A stretch of 64,000 bases of DNA from an uncultured Collinsella sp. (GTDB taxonomy: Bacteria; Actinomycetota; Coriobacteriia; Coriobacteriales; Coriobacteriaceae): assembly GCA_900544065.1 (NCBI GenBank), contig UQTR01000003.1, positions 1 to 64,000 on the forward strand. The letters are read 5' to 3'. The notes under the pieces were generated by a model. It was not told the DNA's origin. It made no database searches and was given only the letters and a program-made list of their open reading frames with translations. The translations under genes were made by a program, and so were the position numbers. This document shows, one piece after another, positions 6,910 to 17,736 of the stretch. Numbering within the stretch: the stretch's first letter is position 1; each line of letters begins with the position of its first letter.

Positions 6910-9900
6910 CTAGTGGTCGATGCCGTTGAGGTTCACCCTCGTGAGCGTATAGGTCACATAGTCGGGCGATTGAGGCGTTGCACTCGCCGTGCTGCCCGTG
7001 ACTAGGCTCGCCGTCATCACCAGACGATAGTTCGCGTAGAACTGGTCACGCTGTTCAGCCTGCGTGTTGACCTTAACGGTAAAGGGCAGGTTAAACGTGG
7101 TGTCGCCGTTCTGCGTTCGGAACTTGTCATTCTCCTTCGTCGAGTCAGTAAAGGTGATCGCATTGCCGGCGGCGTTGACCGCGGCAAGCTTACTCTCCGT
7201 CACTGTCACGTACTCGGAGATGTTGCCCGTCACGTCCTCATACGAGTCAACAGTGCCGACGCGACGCTGCAGCGTGAGCGTGTACACAACTGATTTGGCA
7301 TTCTTGATTGCCTCGGTGGCGTTGTTAAGCCCGCCCAGCTCATACGTGGCACCTAGGCCAATCGTGCCATTCGCAATCGGGCGCAGGTCATCAACGTTTA
7401 TACCAAGCTGCGACTTCTCCGGCGCAGAAAGCGTAATGGTCGTATCACCCGTGTCCATGCGATAGTACCCGACGTTACCGCGCTTCGTCTGCGTCAGGCT
7501 CGAGGTACTAAGGCCTTCCTTACGCGTCGAAAGCTTGGCGGTATAGGACATCTTGGTACAGGCGTCCTCGCCAGACTGCGTGGACAGGGCAATAACCTTG
7601 TTGCAGCCGTCCGGCGTAAGGCGAATCTCTTCCACTACCGTACGCACGGTAAAGGATCCGCGCGTTGCACGCTTGCGGATTCCGGCAAGGTCATGGTCGA
7701 GCGTGAGCTTCAGTGAGTCATCGCCCGTATCTGTCACAATCTGCGTAAACGCAGGCGTCGAAGCGTCACACATCGCCCAATCTTCGCCATCCCACTTATA
7801 GTTCTGATTGTCGATGGCAACATAGAACTTAGCGATCGCCGAGGTTCCGCTCGGGAAACTACTCACCCCCGTCAGGGTATTGTTGGTGCCATACTTGCAC
7901 AGTGACGTATCGAGCTGATAGAACAGATGGTCGCCGTCTGTATAGTATTGGCTCGGGCTAAACTTAACCGTATCTTTGACGTCAAGAGAAAGAACATAGG
8001 CGGCACCGTCCTCTGACTTTGAAACCGGAATGCGCGCCTCATTTTTATTGTCGACTACACTCTGCTCATAATTGGACAAGATGCTGTATGTCGATGCCGT
8101 ACTGTTTTGATTATCTTCGCCACCGGTGCGCAAGACGTGATGCAGATTCCAAGATATGCGGGCACCCGAAGAATTCGAGTCAATAGACGAAGCCGTAAAA
8201 CCGTTGATACTAGCTTGCGTCCCGCCGTCGCCCGACTTGGGCACGTTGACAACTAGGTAGACGCTCTCCGACGCACGCTGCTCCTTGCCGTTAACCTTAG
8301 GTACCTCTAACTTATAGCGTTTGTCGCTGGGAACGTCAGCGCCCGCAACCTTAAACAGCGTCCACTTGTCTTCGCCTTCGATCTTCGCCTTAGCGGTCGC
8401 CTCTGCCTCGTTTTCACACGCAACCCATGTGCCGGCGCCATCCTTTGTGGCCGACACATCCAAGATCTCGCTCAGCCATCGCTCCTGATATGGTTTGCGC
8501 GCAGAATCCTCAAAGCCGGCATCTCCGCTCAGGGAAACGCTCGTTGCGCCGCCTTCGCCCACCGTATAGTGATATTCCCTGCCACCGGCCTTGCCGTCAA
8601 CGTTCGCATCGATGAGCGTAAGCTGGGTGCCCTGGGGCAACCTTCCGTCGGCACCATTGAAGAGGATGCTCTTGCCGAGCCCCTTCATCGAGCCGCCAGC
8701 AGCCATATAGCTGTCCCAGCCAAAGTCGACTTCCTTCCCATTAGCAGAATTGTATGTCCAGGTAAGCAGACCCGTCATCGGCTCGCCAAAGCTCGTAAGC
8801 ACATGTGCATCTTTTCCGAGGTTATCGTAATCGCCTTTTTTAAAGTTGGTGCCATAGTCATACGTTGCGGTGAAATCAATCTCGAGCTTGCGCTTAACGA
8901 TAATCGGCACCTGAACGTTGTAGCTCTGACCCGCCTCGGTAAAGGTAACGGTCAGGAGCGTAAAGCGGCCCTTGCCGTTGTCCCAATCGGAGCTTGGGCT
9001 AAACGACATATTGTTCTTGCCGTTGTTCACTACGCGAAGCGTGGGATTGTTCGACGCGTCATCGTCCTTAACGAACACACCATCCTTGAGTTGGAAAACC
9101 TCTGCTTTGGCCGTCACGTGCGGATTGGTGCCATTCTCGTTATTCAATCTGCAAGCGTCGGAGAAGCCGCCGTTCGTGACGATGTTTAGATAGCTCTTGA
9201 CCGTCGTATTATCGGTACCCGAGATCACCAAAACGGGAAAATCCGTTGCGACCTTGCTGTCGCTTGCATCGTTATTCACATTGAACATGCTCGCCACGGA
9301 TTTGGCGTTATAGCTCGACGTATTTTGATAGGCGCCGTTGTCATTAATGCCGCCGATATTGGTGTAGGTGTAGCGGCCATCAACGCTAGTGCCCGCCTCG
9401 CGCTGGATGGTCGCCGCGGTGTCGATGGCGGCGCCGTCGCCAAACAGGTAGCGGTCGGTGGTGTCGTTGTCGGAGGCACGCACCGCCAGCCTGCTCACGG
9501 GCCTCGTGGTCACGTACGGACTCGTTTCCGTGGTAGCAGTATCACCTGCGCCGTAGAGCGTTTTGTTCTCGTTGGGCGCGGCAGCCGTGCCGTTGTAGTC
9601 GCCGAAGGCAATATAAGTTTTCTCGTTAACAGCAGCCGTATTGGTCGTGTAAACCATCGGCGGCAGGTCGCTCGTGGTCTTGCCACTACCGGGCTTTACT
9701 TCCACGCCCGCTGCGGAAAGGCTGTACTTACCATCCCCCGTGTCAACCTCGCCCAAGAGTACGCCCTGGGTTTTGCCCGCATTGTAGCTATTGCTGTCCA
9801 TGAGCACGTTTACCAGATGGAACTGGCCGCGCCCGTCGCCCATAATGCCGCCGTTGGACCTTTCGCTAAACGTGGTGTTGGATACCTTTGTGTTGGTAAC

Positions 9901-12900
9901 GTCGATGACGACGGATCCGCTGTTACTCGCGTTATTCGCGCCCAGCAGACCGCCGCTCCAGTTACCCTTAATCGTAGCGTTCTCGATCGCGATGTTGTTG
10001 CAGGCTATATTCACATTGCTGAAGAAGTAGCCGATAAGCCCGCCCGAGCATTTGCCGGTGCCGGCGATGCTGACGTTCTTGACACTGCAGTCGTCGAACC
10101 AGTACTTGTTGGGGCTACCGCTACTCGTAACCTCACCAATCAGGCCGCCCGCATTGTAGATGCTATTGTTCGTTCCGGCCTTATCGCCGATGACGGCGTT
10201 CTCGGTGCCGTTTCCGCCATCAATGCGCACGTTGCTCATAGAAATAACGCCGCCACGGGCGCGTCCGACCACGCCGCCGGCGCCCATATGGTCATCGGAG
10301 TTCGACCCGGTGGCTAGCACGTTTACCCCAGAGATGACTGCCGTGCTCAACGGGACTACCTCGGTGGCGCCGATTTTGGTGTTGACCGAGATATCGCTTC
10401 TTTCGACATAGCCGAGCACGCCGCCCACGTAGGGCACTGTCCCTGTGGCAGTTATGGTCGAGTTTTTGCCAACGGTCCTTTCGCTCACCCCTGTGCCTGC
10501 GGTTGTCCACACACCGCACGCCGAGGCGACCGTACCCACATAGCCACCGACATTCTTCTCGCCCGTGACGTTAAGGCCAGTGTATGAGCAGTCATAGAGA
10601 TACGCGGGGCCCCACCCGTCCCCGAACTCGACCATATAGGTTCTGTCTTCGCTCGTAGTTCGTCTGGCGCGGCCCGAGCTGCCAAGAAGCCCTCCTACGC
10701 TCTTAGCGCCCGACACGGTGCAGTTCTTCATCTGCACGTTGCGGTAGATGCCACACGTGCCGTCGTCGTAGTTGGCCGTTGCACCCGCCAAAAGGCCGGC
10801 ACCGGTAAGGTCGTTCGGCGCCTCTCCTGGTTTGGCTTCGCCGTTGGTGTCGATATAGGTGAGCGCTACGTTGCAGTTGCTAAAGGTGAGGTCTTTGACC
10901 TGCGCGCCGTCGTTCGCGGTGACGCTCTGCCCCACATTGGTGGAGGTGAACATCACGGTGCTGGATAGACCACCCACGCCCGAGACCTTATAGTCGTCGT
11001 CGGCGTATTCGACGACGCCGTAGGCGGTGCCTTCGGTACCCACTGTGATGGTGGCGCCGTTACCGTTGATCGTGGCTACGTGCGGCGTAATACGGTCGCG
11101 GTCGGTGCCCGGCTGGTTCGAATTGCAGGCATTGGAATAGTAGCGGCCGTTTAGGCCCACGTACCCCGTGCCGTAGTCGGTCATATCGTAGGGGTCGCCC
11201 TGCTTGAACTCCAAGCTCATGCCGATCGATTTCGACGCGCACACATAGCCCGTTTGGTAGTCGGCAGCATAGGACGCCACCAGGTAGGGCGAATTTACAT
11301 CGTCATCATGGTCAAGCGGGCCGTGCCACCCCTGCTTGCCGGGGGCCTTCTGGTCGTCGTTTTTGGCGATTTCGAAATCGCCGGCAGCACTCTCAGGCTT
11401 GCCCACATTTGCGTAGCTAGCATTCCGTACCTTGCCATATTCCTTGTTGCCAAACAGGTAGCCGCATATCGCCGGGTCTTGCGAATCGCTGCCCCAGTAA
11501 GCCTTGGAACCGCGGAACACGCCATTATTGGAGTAGTTGGTATGTGCCGCGCCAGCACCCGCACCCGAGCTGATGATGGCCGAGAGCACCAAAAGGCCCT
11601 GGGCGTTTTCCACCACGGTCACAGGAGCCTCGGCGTTAGTGCCGAGGTACTTGTTGTCGGTGCCCGTGGTGGTGACACAGGAGGTTCCTTTTTTTGTGAG
11701 CTCGTTGATCTGGTAGTTAGCGTTACCGTTTTCGACTTTGCAGCCCTCGCTAAAGGCATAGCCATCAATCACACGACCAACGTAGGGGTTGTCGTACAGT
11801 TGGGAGTTGGCACCGCCTTTCGCAACGGGCAGGAACTTTTCCTTTGTGCCGCCACGCCATGAATCGCCCGTATGGCGGAAAATCACGCCGCCACCCGCAA
11901 TGGCACCGACGTAGCCGCCGATGGGAACAAGATGCGATCTGCTGACATCGGGGTTGCTGACATCGGGGTTGCTGACAACGGTAAAGCCGTACGTTGTCGG
12001 ACCGTTATTTGGATTGTTTACGACCACGCCATCAATAATGTTATCGCCGCCAAGAATGCAGCCGATAACGCCACCGAAAAACGCTGTCGGAACGCCGTCC
12101 GCATCCTTCTCAGAATAAGTAATAGTCGCCTGCGCATTCACATAGTTGATGTTGAGATTGCGCACCACACTGCCGTAGCTATAGGGAATGAGGCCGCGAA
12201 GCTCGCCCTTGTTGTTTTCAATCTCAATTGTTGCAGACCCAGATGAGCGAGGGTTGCCAACAATAACGCCACGGAACGGATTAGCCTTGTTGCCAAATCC
12301 GCCAAACGAGACCGCGTCGACGGTAATCTTATTGCCCTCAGCAGGCTCAATGCTGTAATACGCACTCTGCACATAGCGGTGCATGGTTTCGTCGCTCAGC
12401 GTCTGCGAGGGATCAGTCGTTGCATCGCCGTTCTTCTTCTCCCATTTTTTCTTGGTATCGTTCGCCTGCTTGTAGACGTACGTAACCTCGTTGCTGGCCG
12501 ATTTGTCCTTGCGGCGAGTACAGAGCCTACCCTGGTCGGCGACAATGGTGACCTCCCAGCCGTCAAGCGCCGTCATGTTATTAATGTAGTTGGCGATGGC
12601 GTTCATCCCCGTCGCGTCCTTAACGGCATACGGATCGCCATATGTGCCGCATCCCTCTACCAGCTTTGGAATGCGCTGGTTGACTTTAATTTCGTGATAC
12701 TGGACGCCATCCTCGGTGGCTTTTCCCTTGTAAACATAAGGAAGGTAGTCACCGAACCAAGGTCTGACGTCACCGTCCTTCTTACCATCAACCGTCACAT
12801 AGCCGCTCACGGCACCATACGTCGCTTCGTCGTAATACCAAAGCTGCTTGCCCGAGTACTCCTTGTTCTCGGCATCGATTTCGCTTCCGTACGTCACCAT

Positions 12901-15900
12901 TCCGGCATTGGCTTCGGCCTGGGTAAAAGTGTAATCCGCAGAGCCCGTACCCGTACTTTTGTAGCCAAAACTCTCCAGCAGGCTCGCATGGGTAAAAATC
13001 GTATTGCTTTTTTGGCTGGGCAAGCTGATTCGCTCAAACTTTGCCGTCACCTGATCGGCCTCACTGCCTACACCAAGCTTTCCGAACAGCGACGTAGCCG
13101 CCTTGGTGCCACTCGTGTACCCAGTAGTCTTGATATTCTTCGCGTTCAGGCTCACGTACTTCTGCATCTCGTTGATGAGCAGAGGCATATAGGCGTTAGC
13201 GTCCGTGGCGCTGTTGGCGCCGTCGACAATCAGATTGTTGAGCGTAAGACCATCAATTGAGATCTTTCTAATCTTGGTGCCATTGCCGTCGCTGGACCCA
13301 CACACGTAGCGGCACACGAGCGCGCCCGATGAGCTTCCGCCCGCGCCAATAGCGTCAGTAGAGCTCTTTCCGTCATTGATAACGGGCCCAACGGTACCAC
13401 CCAAAGTGACGTTGCTTACTGTGAGATCGCCGTCTGCCACCGTTTGAAAAAGACCGCAGTGCATGTTCTCGTGCTGGGTGGCATCGGAGTTTAGCTTGTT
13501 GCCATTCTGCTCGGCCTTGATCTTGGAGTAGTAGAAGGTGATGGCCGCATTATTAACCGTCACCTCTCCGATCGGTTGAGTGGGATAGTAGCTGTAGCCG
13601 GCCAAATCGATTGTGCCGGTTATGGTTATGGAGCCATCAAGCCCTGTCGTACCATCGGGAACGATTGTCGAACGAATACCGGCGGGAGCATAGCAGAAAG
13701 CAGACCATAAGAGCAGCTTGTCCGCCGTATTGATTTGGCCGCCGCTAAAGCCGCCTTCACACCTATCATAGGCTCCGTCGAGGTTGTAGAAGTAGCGGGT
13801 ATTGCCGTTCGTTTTGTGACTTTGGCCGAAAGTCGAGCGGTTCTGGTAGCTGTTGCCATTTGTGGCATCGCCGTCCATGTCCAGCTTGTCATTCCGTGTG
13901 TGCAGCGAAACGACCGCGTTGCAGCCGGCGTCCATGAGTTTGCTGCCTTTGTTTGGTTTTACACCGCTGCCAACCCATTCATCGAAAGACGTTACGCCCG
14001 GTGCAACGATGGCCCCCTCGCCGCTGGGCACCCTATAGGCGGTCTCCCAACAAGCCTTGTCTTCCAAGTACAGACCTATGTAGTTCTCGACGCCATATGT
14101 CGTCTTATTATCCACCTTGCAGCCACGACAAACTAGAACGCCGAGCGTCTGAGCGGCGCCTGCATTAATGGTTGTGCCCGAGAGATCGATGGCATAGTTG
14201 TTGATAATCCAGTGGCCGCTTGCGGCGTATACAAGACCACCGAGTTCCTTGGAATCATCCGCAGTCGCGATTATAGAAGCGTTGGTCGTTTTCAGAGCAT
14301 AGGAGTTTTCATTCTTGTTAATGTTGTCATCTCCGATAGTTACGACCGCGTTGCCCCAGCTATAACCCAAGAAACCACCCGTGCCATTGAGCTTATCGCC
14401 GTTCCTGCCGACTTTCATTTCGAATGAATTGAACGAAAGGCCCGAAATGTTCACGTACTTATCAGCTGAGTTGGCTATTGTCCCTGCATTGTAGGTACTC
14501 TGTGCGATGCAGCCGATAAGACCACCGACTTGGGCAATCTTGCCGCCGGCGCAATCGCCGGTTTTGATTTCGCCGCCGACTTCGAGGCCCGTAACATTGA
14601 ATGTCGAGATATAGTCGCCCACGTAGCCGATGGCGCCGCCAATGCGCATATTGCCGTTAAGCGTTTTAGTTGCAGCGATGGTCGCTTGAGCCTTGCTGTT
14701 ATCCTTAAACGCAACCGTAGAAGCCGCCGACACGCTGCCCGCAATACCACCAATGTTCACATCGTTGCCGAACGCATCATCACACGCGACATTTGTCTCG
14801 CACGTTATGCCAGACAACGTCAGTTTTTTGTCATCGGTACCGGATATGGTGCCCGCAAGTGCTCCGGCATCGATAGCCGATCCATTGTCGAACTTCATGG
14901 AGCCGGCGATTGTGACGTTGGAGATGGTTGCGCCGCTTATCGCCGCGAACAAGCCCAGGCGGCCGTGGCGATAGATTTTGCCGTTGCCGTTGCTCGTGTC
15001 ATTGCCGTCAAGCACAGCTTCACCACGCTTGCCGTACGGCTCGCCGACGGCAAGGTTGATTGTGCCGTTGCCATTTGTGCCGCCGCCGTTCAACGTTCCC
15101 GAGAAAACTTGCGAGCCGTCTGCACGATCCTGCGTGAAACCCGTCAGGCCCGTGCCCTTGAGATCAATAGTGCCGTTCACCGTAATGGTCGAGGACTGCA
15201 AGATGTTCGGGCTGTTTTCAGAAACGCCCTCGACCATGGAGTAGTAGCCGTTGGTTTGCCAGGTGATTGCAAGTTTGGCGAAATCCTCAACAGAGGTTAG
15301 GGTGTAGGCACCGCCGTCTGATGTCAGCGACATCGGCAAGGTCAACTTGTGCGAGTTCGGATCGAGCGCAATAAAGCTATTGCCCAGGCCCTTACCGTCC
15401 AAGCCCTTGCCCAAGCGAATGACCTCGCCGTAGGTCGCGATGTCGTCTGTCTTTGAGGCAGTATTGCTACGTTTGAAGGTCCAACCCTTAGCACCTTTGT
15501 CGGTCAGTTCTCCATTAGAGCCATTGCCGGCAGCGAAGATCAGCGCGTTGTGGTTCTCGTATACGAGCTGGCCCGTCGTGCTGTTTTCGGCAAAACTTGC
15601 GCCCGACAGATCCGTGATGCCGCTGAATTTGATTACAGCATTCCACGCGGAGCCTGCAATTCCCGCGGCACGGTTGCTTTGCGCCTTACCGATAGGATTG
15701 TCGCTTGTAAGTTTGAAATCTCGCACGTCAAGGACATTGCGCGCGTCGACAACGCCCACGGCGCCACCGAACTTTCCGGCGTCCGTTCGCGCCGAAGCAT
15801 CTCCCTTGCACGCAACCGTCACGCCGTCGAGCACAACGGCGACAGGCTGCGAATTGGAATCCGCGCTATCGCCAACATAGCCAACAACACCGCCCGTATC

Positions 15901-17697
15901 GGACAGCTGGCCCGCAAGTTCAAACTCAATTGAGCACGTTGTCCTATCCGCATCCTTTTGGACCACAAAGGCGCGCAGCGGCTCATCGACGCCTTTTGCC
16001 GTCGCAAACACCTTGCCGACAAGGCCGCCGTAGCTGCCGTTGAAGCTAACTTCTTCCGGTAAGGTGAACTTGCTCTTATACGTTCCGCCTTGCACCACGA
16101 TGTCGCCATTAGAAATATCGGCCACACCAAAAAGGGCGCCGGCGCGCTGCGACGCACCGAGTGTCACAAGGTCGCCCAGATCAAACATATTGGGCGTAAC
16201 GGTAAATCCCTGCGCAAAGCTCACGTCGCCGATGACGCCACCAGAGCAAGCGCTGTTCTCATCGCCGACACTGCGTGCCGGTTTAATCGTTATGCCATCA
16301 GCAATGGTGAGCGCGAGGTTGGTCGCTTTGCCAATAAAACCGCCGCTGGCGGTGGTACCCTTGACGGTGAGCGCGTGTAGGTCGAGAGCCTCCGTGACGT
16401 TGACCATGGCACCTGTGCTCGAGCCAACGAGGCCTACAACGCCACCGGCGGAGCCGCTCGCGGACTGGATGGTGGCGGTGGGAACGTTGGTCAGGGTGCC
16501 GATGCTCAGGGTCGCACCGTCCTTGACTTCGCCTACGAGCAGGCCAGCGTTGCCTGAGCTCGTTTCGACGGTTCCGTCTGAGGCCAGATCGTTGGGGAAC
16601 GTGACGGACTCAACCGTCAAGGTCCCGCTCTCGACCGTGTTACCAATCAAGCCAATGTTGCCCGTCGCATTCGCGTTGAGATTCTTTCGGGAACAGGTGG
16701 GGGTGAGGCTATAGGTAACGTTCGCGGTAAGGTTGCCCGTCGTCGTACCCAGGAGAGGTGCCGTCAAGGCGGAAGTCGTGTCCTTCACATCAGCGTTCAC
16801 GGGATCCGCGATGTCAACCGACGCGATGAGCGCCTTGCTCTCTTCGCTGTTTTCCGCACCGCTGACCTTCGAAGCGACCATCGGCGCGCTATAGCTAGTC
16901 GCGCCCACCCACTTTATCCTGACCTTATTGTTTTGGTCAGACAGCTTGAGGTTATTAAAGACCGTCCGATCAGTCGTAAGCTCGACGGGACTATCATCGT
17001 CCAGCGACCTATAGATTCTGCCTTCAAACGGATGCTCATCGCTGCCAAAGCCCTGGAAAGACAGGAGACCGTTGTCGGCCTTCACCTTCGAAGTGAGCTT
17101 CGCATCGCCCGTGATGATGCTCTTGATCTGCGCATCGTAGTAAAGCGAAGCGTCGGCGTTGGACAGGATGGTAAACGCCTCCGACCGCTTGACATCGAGG
17201 CTTTGGATTCCTCTCCTGTCCTCTTTGAGCACGATGCTTTCCGCGCCGTTCGCCTCGAGCAGCTCGACGAGCTTATTCAAATCCGTGATCGTCGCGCCCG
17301 CCTGGGTCTCAGCGTTCTCGTTAGCTATGGTGTCAGCATCCTGCTCGGCATCATCAGCGGCGGCATCCCCAGCAGTATCATCGCCTTCCGTCTGGTCGCC
17401 CGCGGAATCGGAACCCGCGGCGCTATCGGAAGTATCGCCCGCTGCAGTGTCGTCCTTCGCAGCGTCATCCTCAGCACTGTCACCCGCGGCGCCGGTATCA
17501 CTCGACCCAGACCCGGTCGTGACATCGCTCTTGGTCTCGCCGCTCTCGGCTGCGTCCGATGCCTCCGCAGCCGCGGTGGCAATCTCGCTCGAGATGTTCT
17601 GCCAGCCTGCCGCCACGGCGGCGACCGTGGGCGAACATGCCTGGAGCACCATGACCACCGTCATGAACTCTGCGAGTATGCGCTTTGCCGTTCTCAT
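6910..17697 (-). CDS. Giant GLUG-repeat surface protein (3595 residues)
   Basis: The N-terminus is a signal peptide (residues 1-30, MRTAKRILAEFMTVVMVLQA then CSPTVAAVAAG). The stretch LQAC could be a weak lipobox. An acidic Ala/Asp/Ser/Gly-rich stretch covers about 40-120. From about residue 350 to 2660 the protein carries many GG-h-hG units typical of GLUG motifs and right-handed beta-helix adhesins (GGVIGDVS, GGLVGKVF, GGVVGYVGD, GGAIGYVGD, GGLIGCIAQ, GGLLGANN). The last 900 residues lack them and look like beta-sandwich domains. There is no LPxTG-like signal, so anchoring may depend on the three membrane proteins encoded just upstream. It is the last gene of the operon, 39 bases after the previous one. 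Base composition looks less GC-rich than the housekeeping genes. The exact ligand is unknown. Confidence 0.85.
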   Translation of the reverse strand: MRTAKRILAEFMTVVMVLQACSPTVAAVAAGWQNISSEIATAAAEASDAAESGETKSDVTTGSGSSDTGAAGDSAEDDAAKDDTAAGDTSDSAAGSDSAGDQTEGDDTAGDAAADDAEQDADTIANENAETQAGATITDLNKLVELLEANGAESIVLKEDRRGIQSLDVKRSEAFTILSNADASLYYDAQIKSIITGDAKLTSKVKADNGLLSFQGFGSDEHPFEGRIYRSLDDDSPVELTTDRTVFNNLKLSDQNNKVRIKWVGATSYSAPMVASKVSGAENSEESKALIASVDIADPVNADVKDTTSALTAPLLGTTTGNLTANVTYSLTPTCSRKNLNANATGNIGLIGNTVESGTLTVESVTFPNDLASDGTVETSSGNAGLLVGEVKDGATLSIGTLTNVPTATIQSASGSAGGVVGLVGSSTGAMVNVTEALDLHALTVKGTTASGGFIGKATNLALTIADGITIKPARSVGDENSACSGGVIGDVSFAQGFTVTPNMFDLGDLVTLGASQRAGALFGVADISNGDIVVQGGTYKSKFTLPEEVSFNGSYGGLVGKVFATAKGVDEPLRAFVVQKDADRTTCSIEFELAGQLSDTGGVVGYVGDSADSNSQPVAVVLDGVTVACKGDASARTDAGKFGGAVGVVDARNVLDVRDFKLTSDNPIGKAQSNRAAGIAGSAWNAVIKFSGITDLSGASFAENSTTGQLVYENHNALIFAAGNGSNGELTDKGAKGWTFKRSNTASKTDDIATYGEVIRLGKGLDGKGLGNSFIALDPNSHKLTLPMSLTSDGGAYTLTSVEDFAKLAITWQTNGYYSMVEGVSENSPNILQSSTITVNGTIDLKGTGLTGFTQDRADGSQVFSGTLNGGGTNGNGTINLAVGEPYGKRGEAVLDGNDTSNGNGKIYRHGRLGLFAAISGATISNVTIAGSMKFDNGSAIDAGALAGTISGTDDKKLTLSGITCETNVACDDAFGNDVNIGGIAGSVSAASTVAFKDNSKAQATIAATKTLNGNMRIGGAIGYVGDYISTFNVTGLEVGGEIKTGDCAGGKIAQVGGLIGCIAQSTYNAGTIANSADKYVNISGLSFNSFEMKVGRNGDKLNGTGGFLGYSWGNAVVTIGDDNINKNENSYALKTTNASIIATADDSKELGGLVYAASGHWIINNYAIDLSGTTINAGAAQTLGVLVCRGCKVDNKTTYGVENYIGLYLEDKACWETAYRVPSGEGAIVAPGVTSFDEWVGSGVKPNKGSKLMDAGCNAVVSLHTRNDKLDMDGDATNGNSYQNRSTFGQSHKTNGNTRYFYNLDGAYDRCEGGFSGGQINTADKLLLWSAFCYAPAGIRSTIVPDGTTGLDGSITITGTIDLAGYSYYPTQPIGEVTVNNAAITFYYSKIKAEQNGNKLNSDATQHENMHCGLFQTVADGDLTVSNVTLGGTVGPVINDGKSSTDAIGAGGSSSGALVCRYVCGSSDGNGTKIRKISIDGLTLNNLIVDGANSATDANAYMPLLINEMQKYVSLNAKNIKTTGYTSGTKAATSLFGKLGVGSEADQVTAKFERISLPSQKSNTIFTHASLLESFGYKSTGTGSADYTFTQAEANAGMVTYGSEIDAENKEYSGKQLWYYDEATYGAVSGYVTVDGKKDGDVRPWFGDYLPYVYKGKATEDGVQYHEIKVNQRIPKLVEGCGTYGDPYAVKDATGMNAIANYINNMTALDGWEVTIVADQGRLCTRRKDKSASNEVTYVYKQANDTKKKWEKKNGDATTDPSQTLSDETMHRYVQSAYYSIEPAEGNKITVDAVSFGGFGNKANPFRGVIVGNPRSSGSATIEIENNKGELRGLIPYSYGSVVRNLNINYVNAQATITYSEKDADGVPTAFFGGVIGCILGGDNIIDGVVVNNPNNGPTTYGFTVVSNPDVSNPDVSRSHLVPIGGYVGAIAGGGVIFRHTGDSWRGGTKEKFLPVAKGGANSQLYDNPYVGRVIDGYAFSEGCKVENGNANYQINELTKKGTSCVTTTGTDNKYLGTNAEAPVTVVENAQGLLVLSAIISSGAGAGAAHTNYSNNGVFRGSKAYWGSDSQDPAICGYLFGNKEYGKVRNASYANVGKPESAAGDFEIAKNDDQKAPGKQGWHGPLDHDDDVNSPYLVASYAADYQTGYVCASKSIGMSLEFKQGDPYDMTDYGTGYVGLNGRYYSNACNSNQPGTDRDRITPHVATINGNGATITVGTEGTAYGVVEYADDDYKVSGVGGLSSTVMFTSTNVGQSVTANDGAQVKDLTFSNCNVALTYIDTNGEAKPGEAPNDLTGAGLLAGATANYDDGTCGIYRNVQMKNCTVSGAKSVGGLLGSSGRARRTTSEDRTYMVEFGDGWGPAYLYDCSYTGLNVTGEKNVGGYVGTVASACGVWTTAGTGVSERTVGKNSTITATGTVPYVGGVLGYVERSDISVNTKIGATEVVPLSTAVISGVNVLATGSNSDDHMGAGGVVGRARGGVISMSNVRIDGGNGTENAVIGDKAGTNNSIYNAGGLIGEVTSSGSPNKYWFDDCSVKNVSIAGTGKCSGGLIGYFFSNVNIACNNIAIENATIKGNWSGGLLGANNASNSGSVVIDVTNTKVSNTTFSERSNGGIMGDGRGQFHLVNVLMDSNSYNAGKTQGVLLGEVDTGDGKYSLSAAGVEVKPGSGKTTSDLPPMVYTTNTAAVNEKTYIAFGDYNGTAAAPNENKTLYGAGDTATTETSPYVTTRPVSRLAVRASDNDTTDRYLFGDGAAIDTAATIQREAGTSVDGRYTYTNIGGINDNGAYQNTSSYNAKSVASMFNVNNDASDSKVATDFPVLVISGTDNTTVKSYLNIVTNGGFSDACRLNNENGTNPHVTAKAEVFQLKDGVFVKDDDASNNPTLRVVNNGKNNMSFSPSSDWDNGKGRFTLLTVTFTEAGQSYNVQVPIIVKRKLEIDFTATYDYGTNFKKGDYDNLGKDAHVLTSFGEPMTGLLTWTYNSANGKEVDFGWDSYMAAGGSMKGLGKSILFNGADGRLPQGTQLTLIDANVDGKAGGREYHYTVGEGGATSVSLSGDAGFEDSARKPYQERWLSEILDVSATKDGAGTWVACENEAEATAKAKIEGEDKWTLFKVAGADVPSDKRYKLEVPKVNGKEQRASESVYLVVNVPKSGDGGTQASINGFTASSIDSNSSGARISWNLHHVLRTGGEDNQNSTASTYSILSNYEQSVVDNKNEARIPVSKSEDGAAYVLSLDVKDTVKFSPSQYYTDGDHLFYQLDTSLCKYGTNNTLTGVSSFPSGTSAIAKFYVAIDNQNYKWDGEDWAMCDASTPAFTQIVTDTGDDSLKLTLDHDLAGIRKRATRGSFTVRTVVEEIRLTPDGCNKVIALSTQSGEDACTKMSYTAKLSTRKEGLSTSSLTQTKRGNVGYYRMDTGDTTITLSAPEKSQLGINVDDLRPIANGTIGLGATYELGGLNNATEAIKNAKSVVYTLTLQRRVGTVDSYEDVTGNISEYVTVTESKLAAVNAAGNAITFTDSTKENDKFRTQNGDTTFNLPFTVKVNTQAEQRDQFYANYRLVMTASLVTGSTASATPQSPDYVTYTLTRVNLNGIDH
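11941..11978. repeat. 15-bp tandem repeat inside the giant gene
   Basis: GCTGACATCGGGGTT occurs twice in succession (11941-11955, 11956-11970) and is followed by a degenerate third start. On the coding strand this gives a repeated NPDVS pentapeptide. It is a likely slippage site that keeps the frame. Confidence 0.8.
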
Positions 17698-17736
17698 CGA
17701 TTCCGTACCTCTTATCCTAAAACTCTGCTGCCAGAG

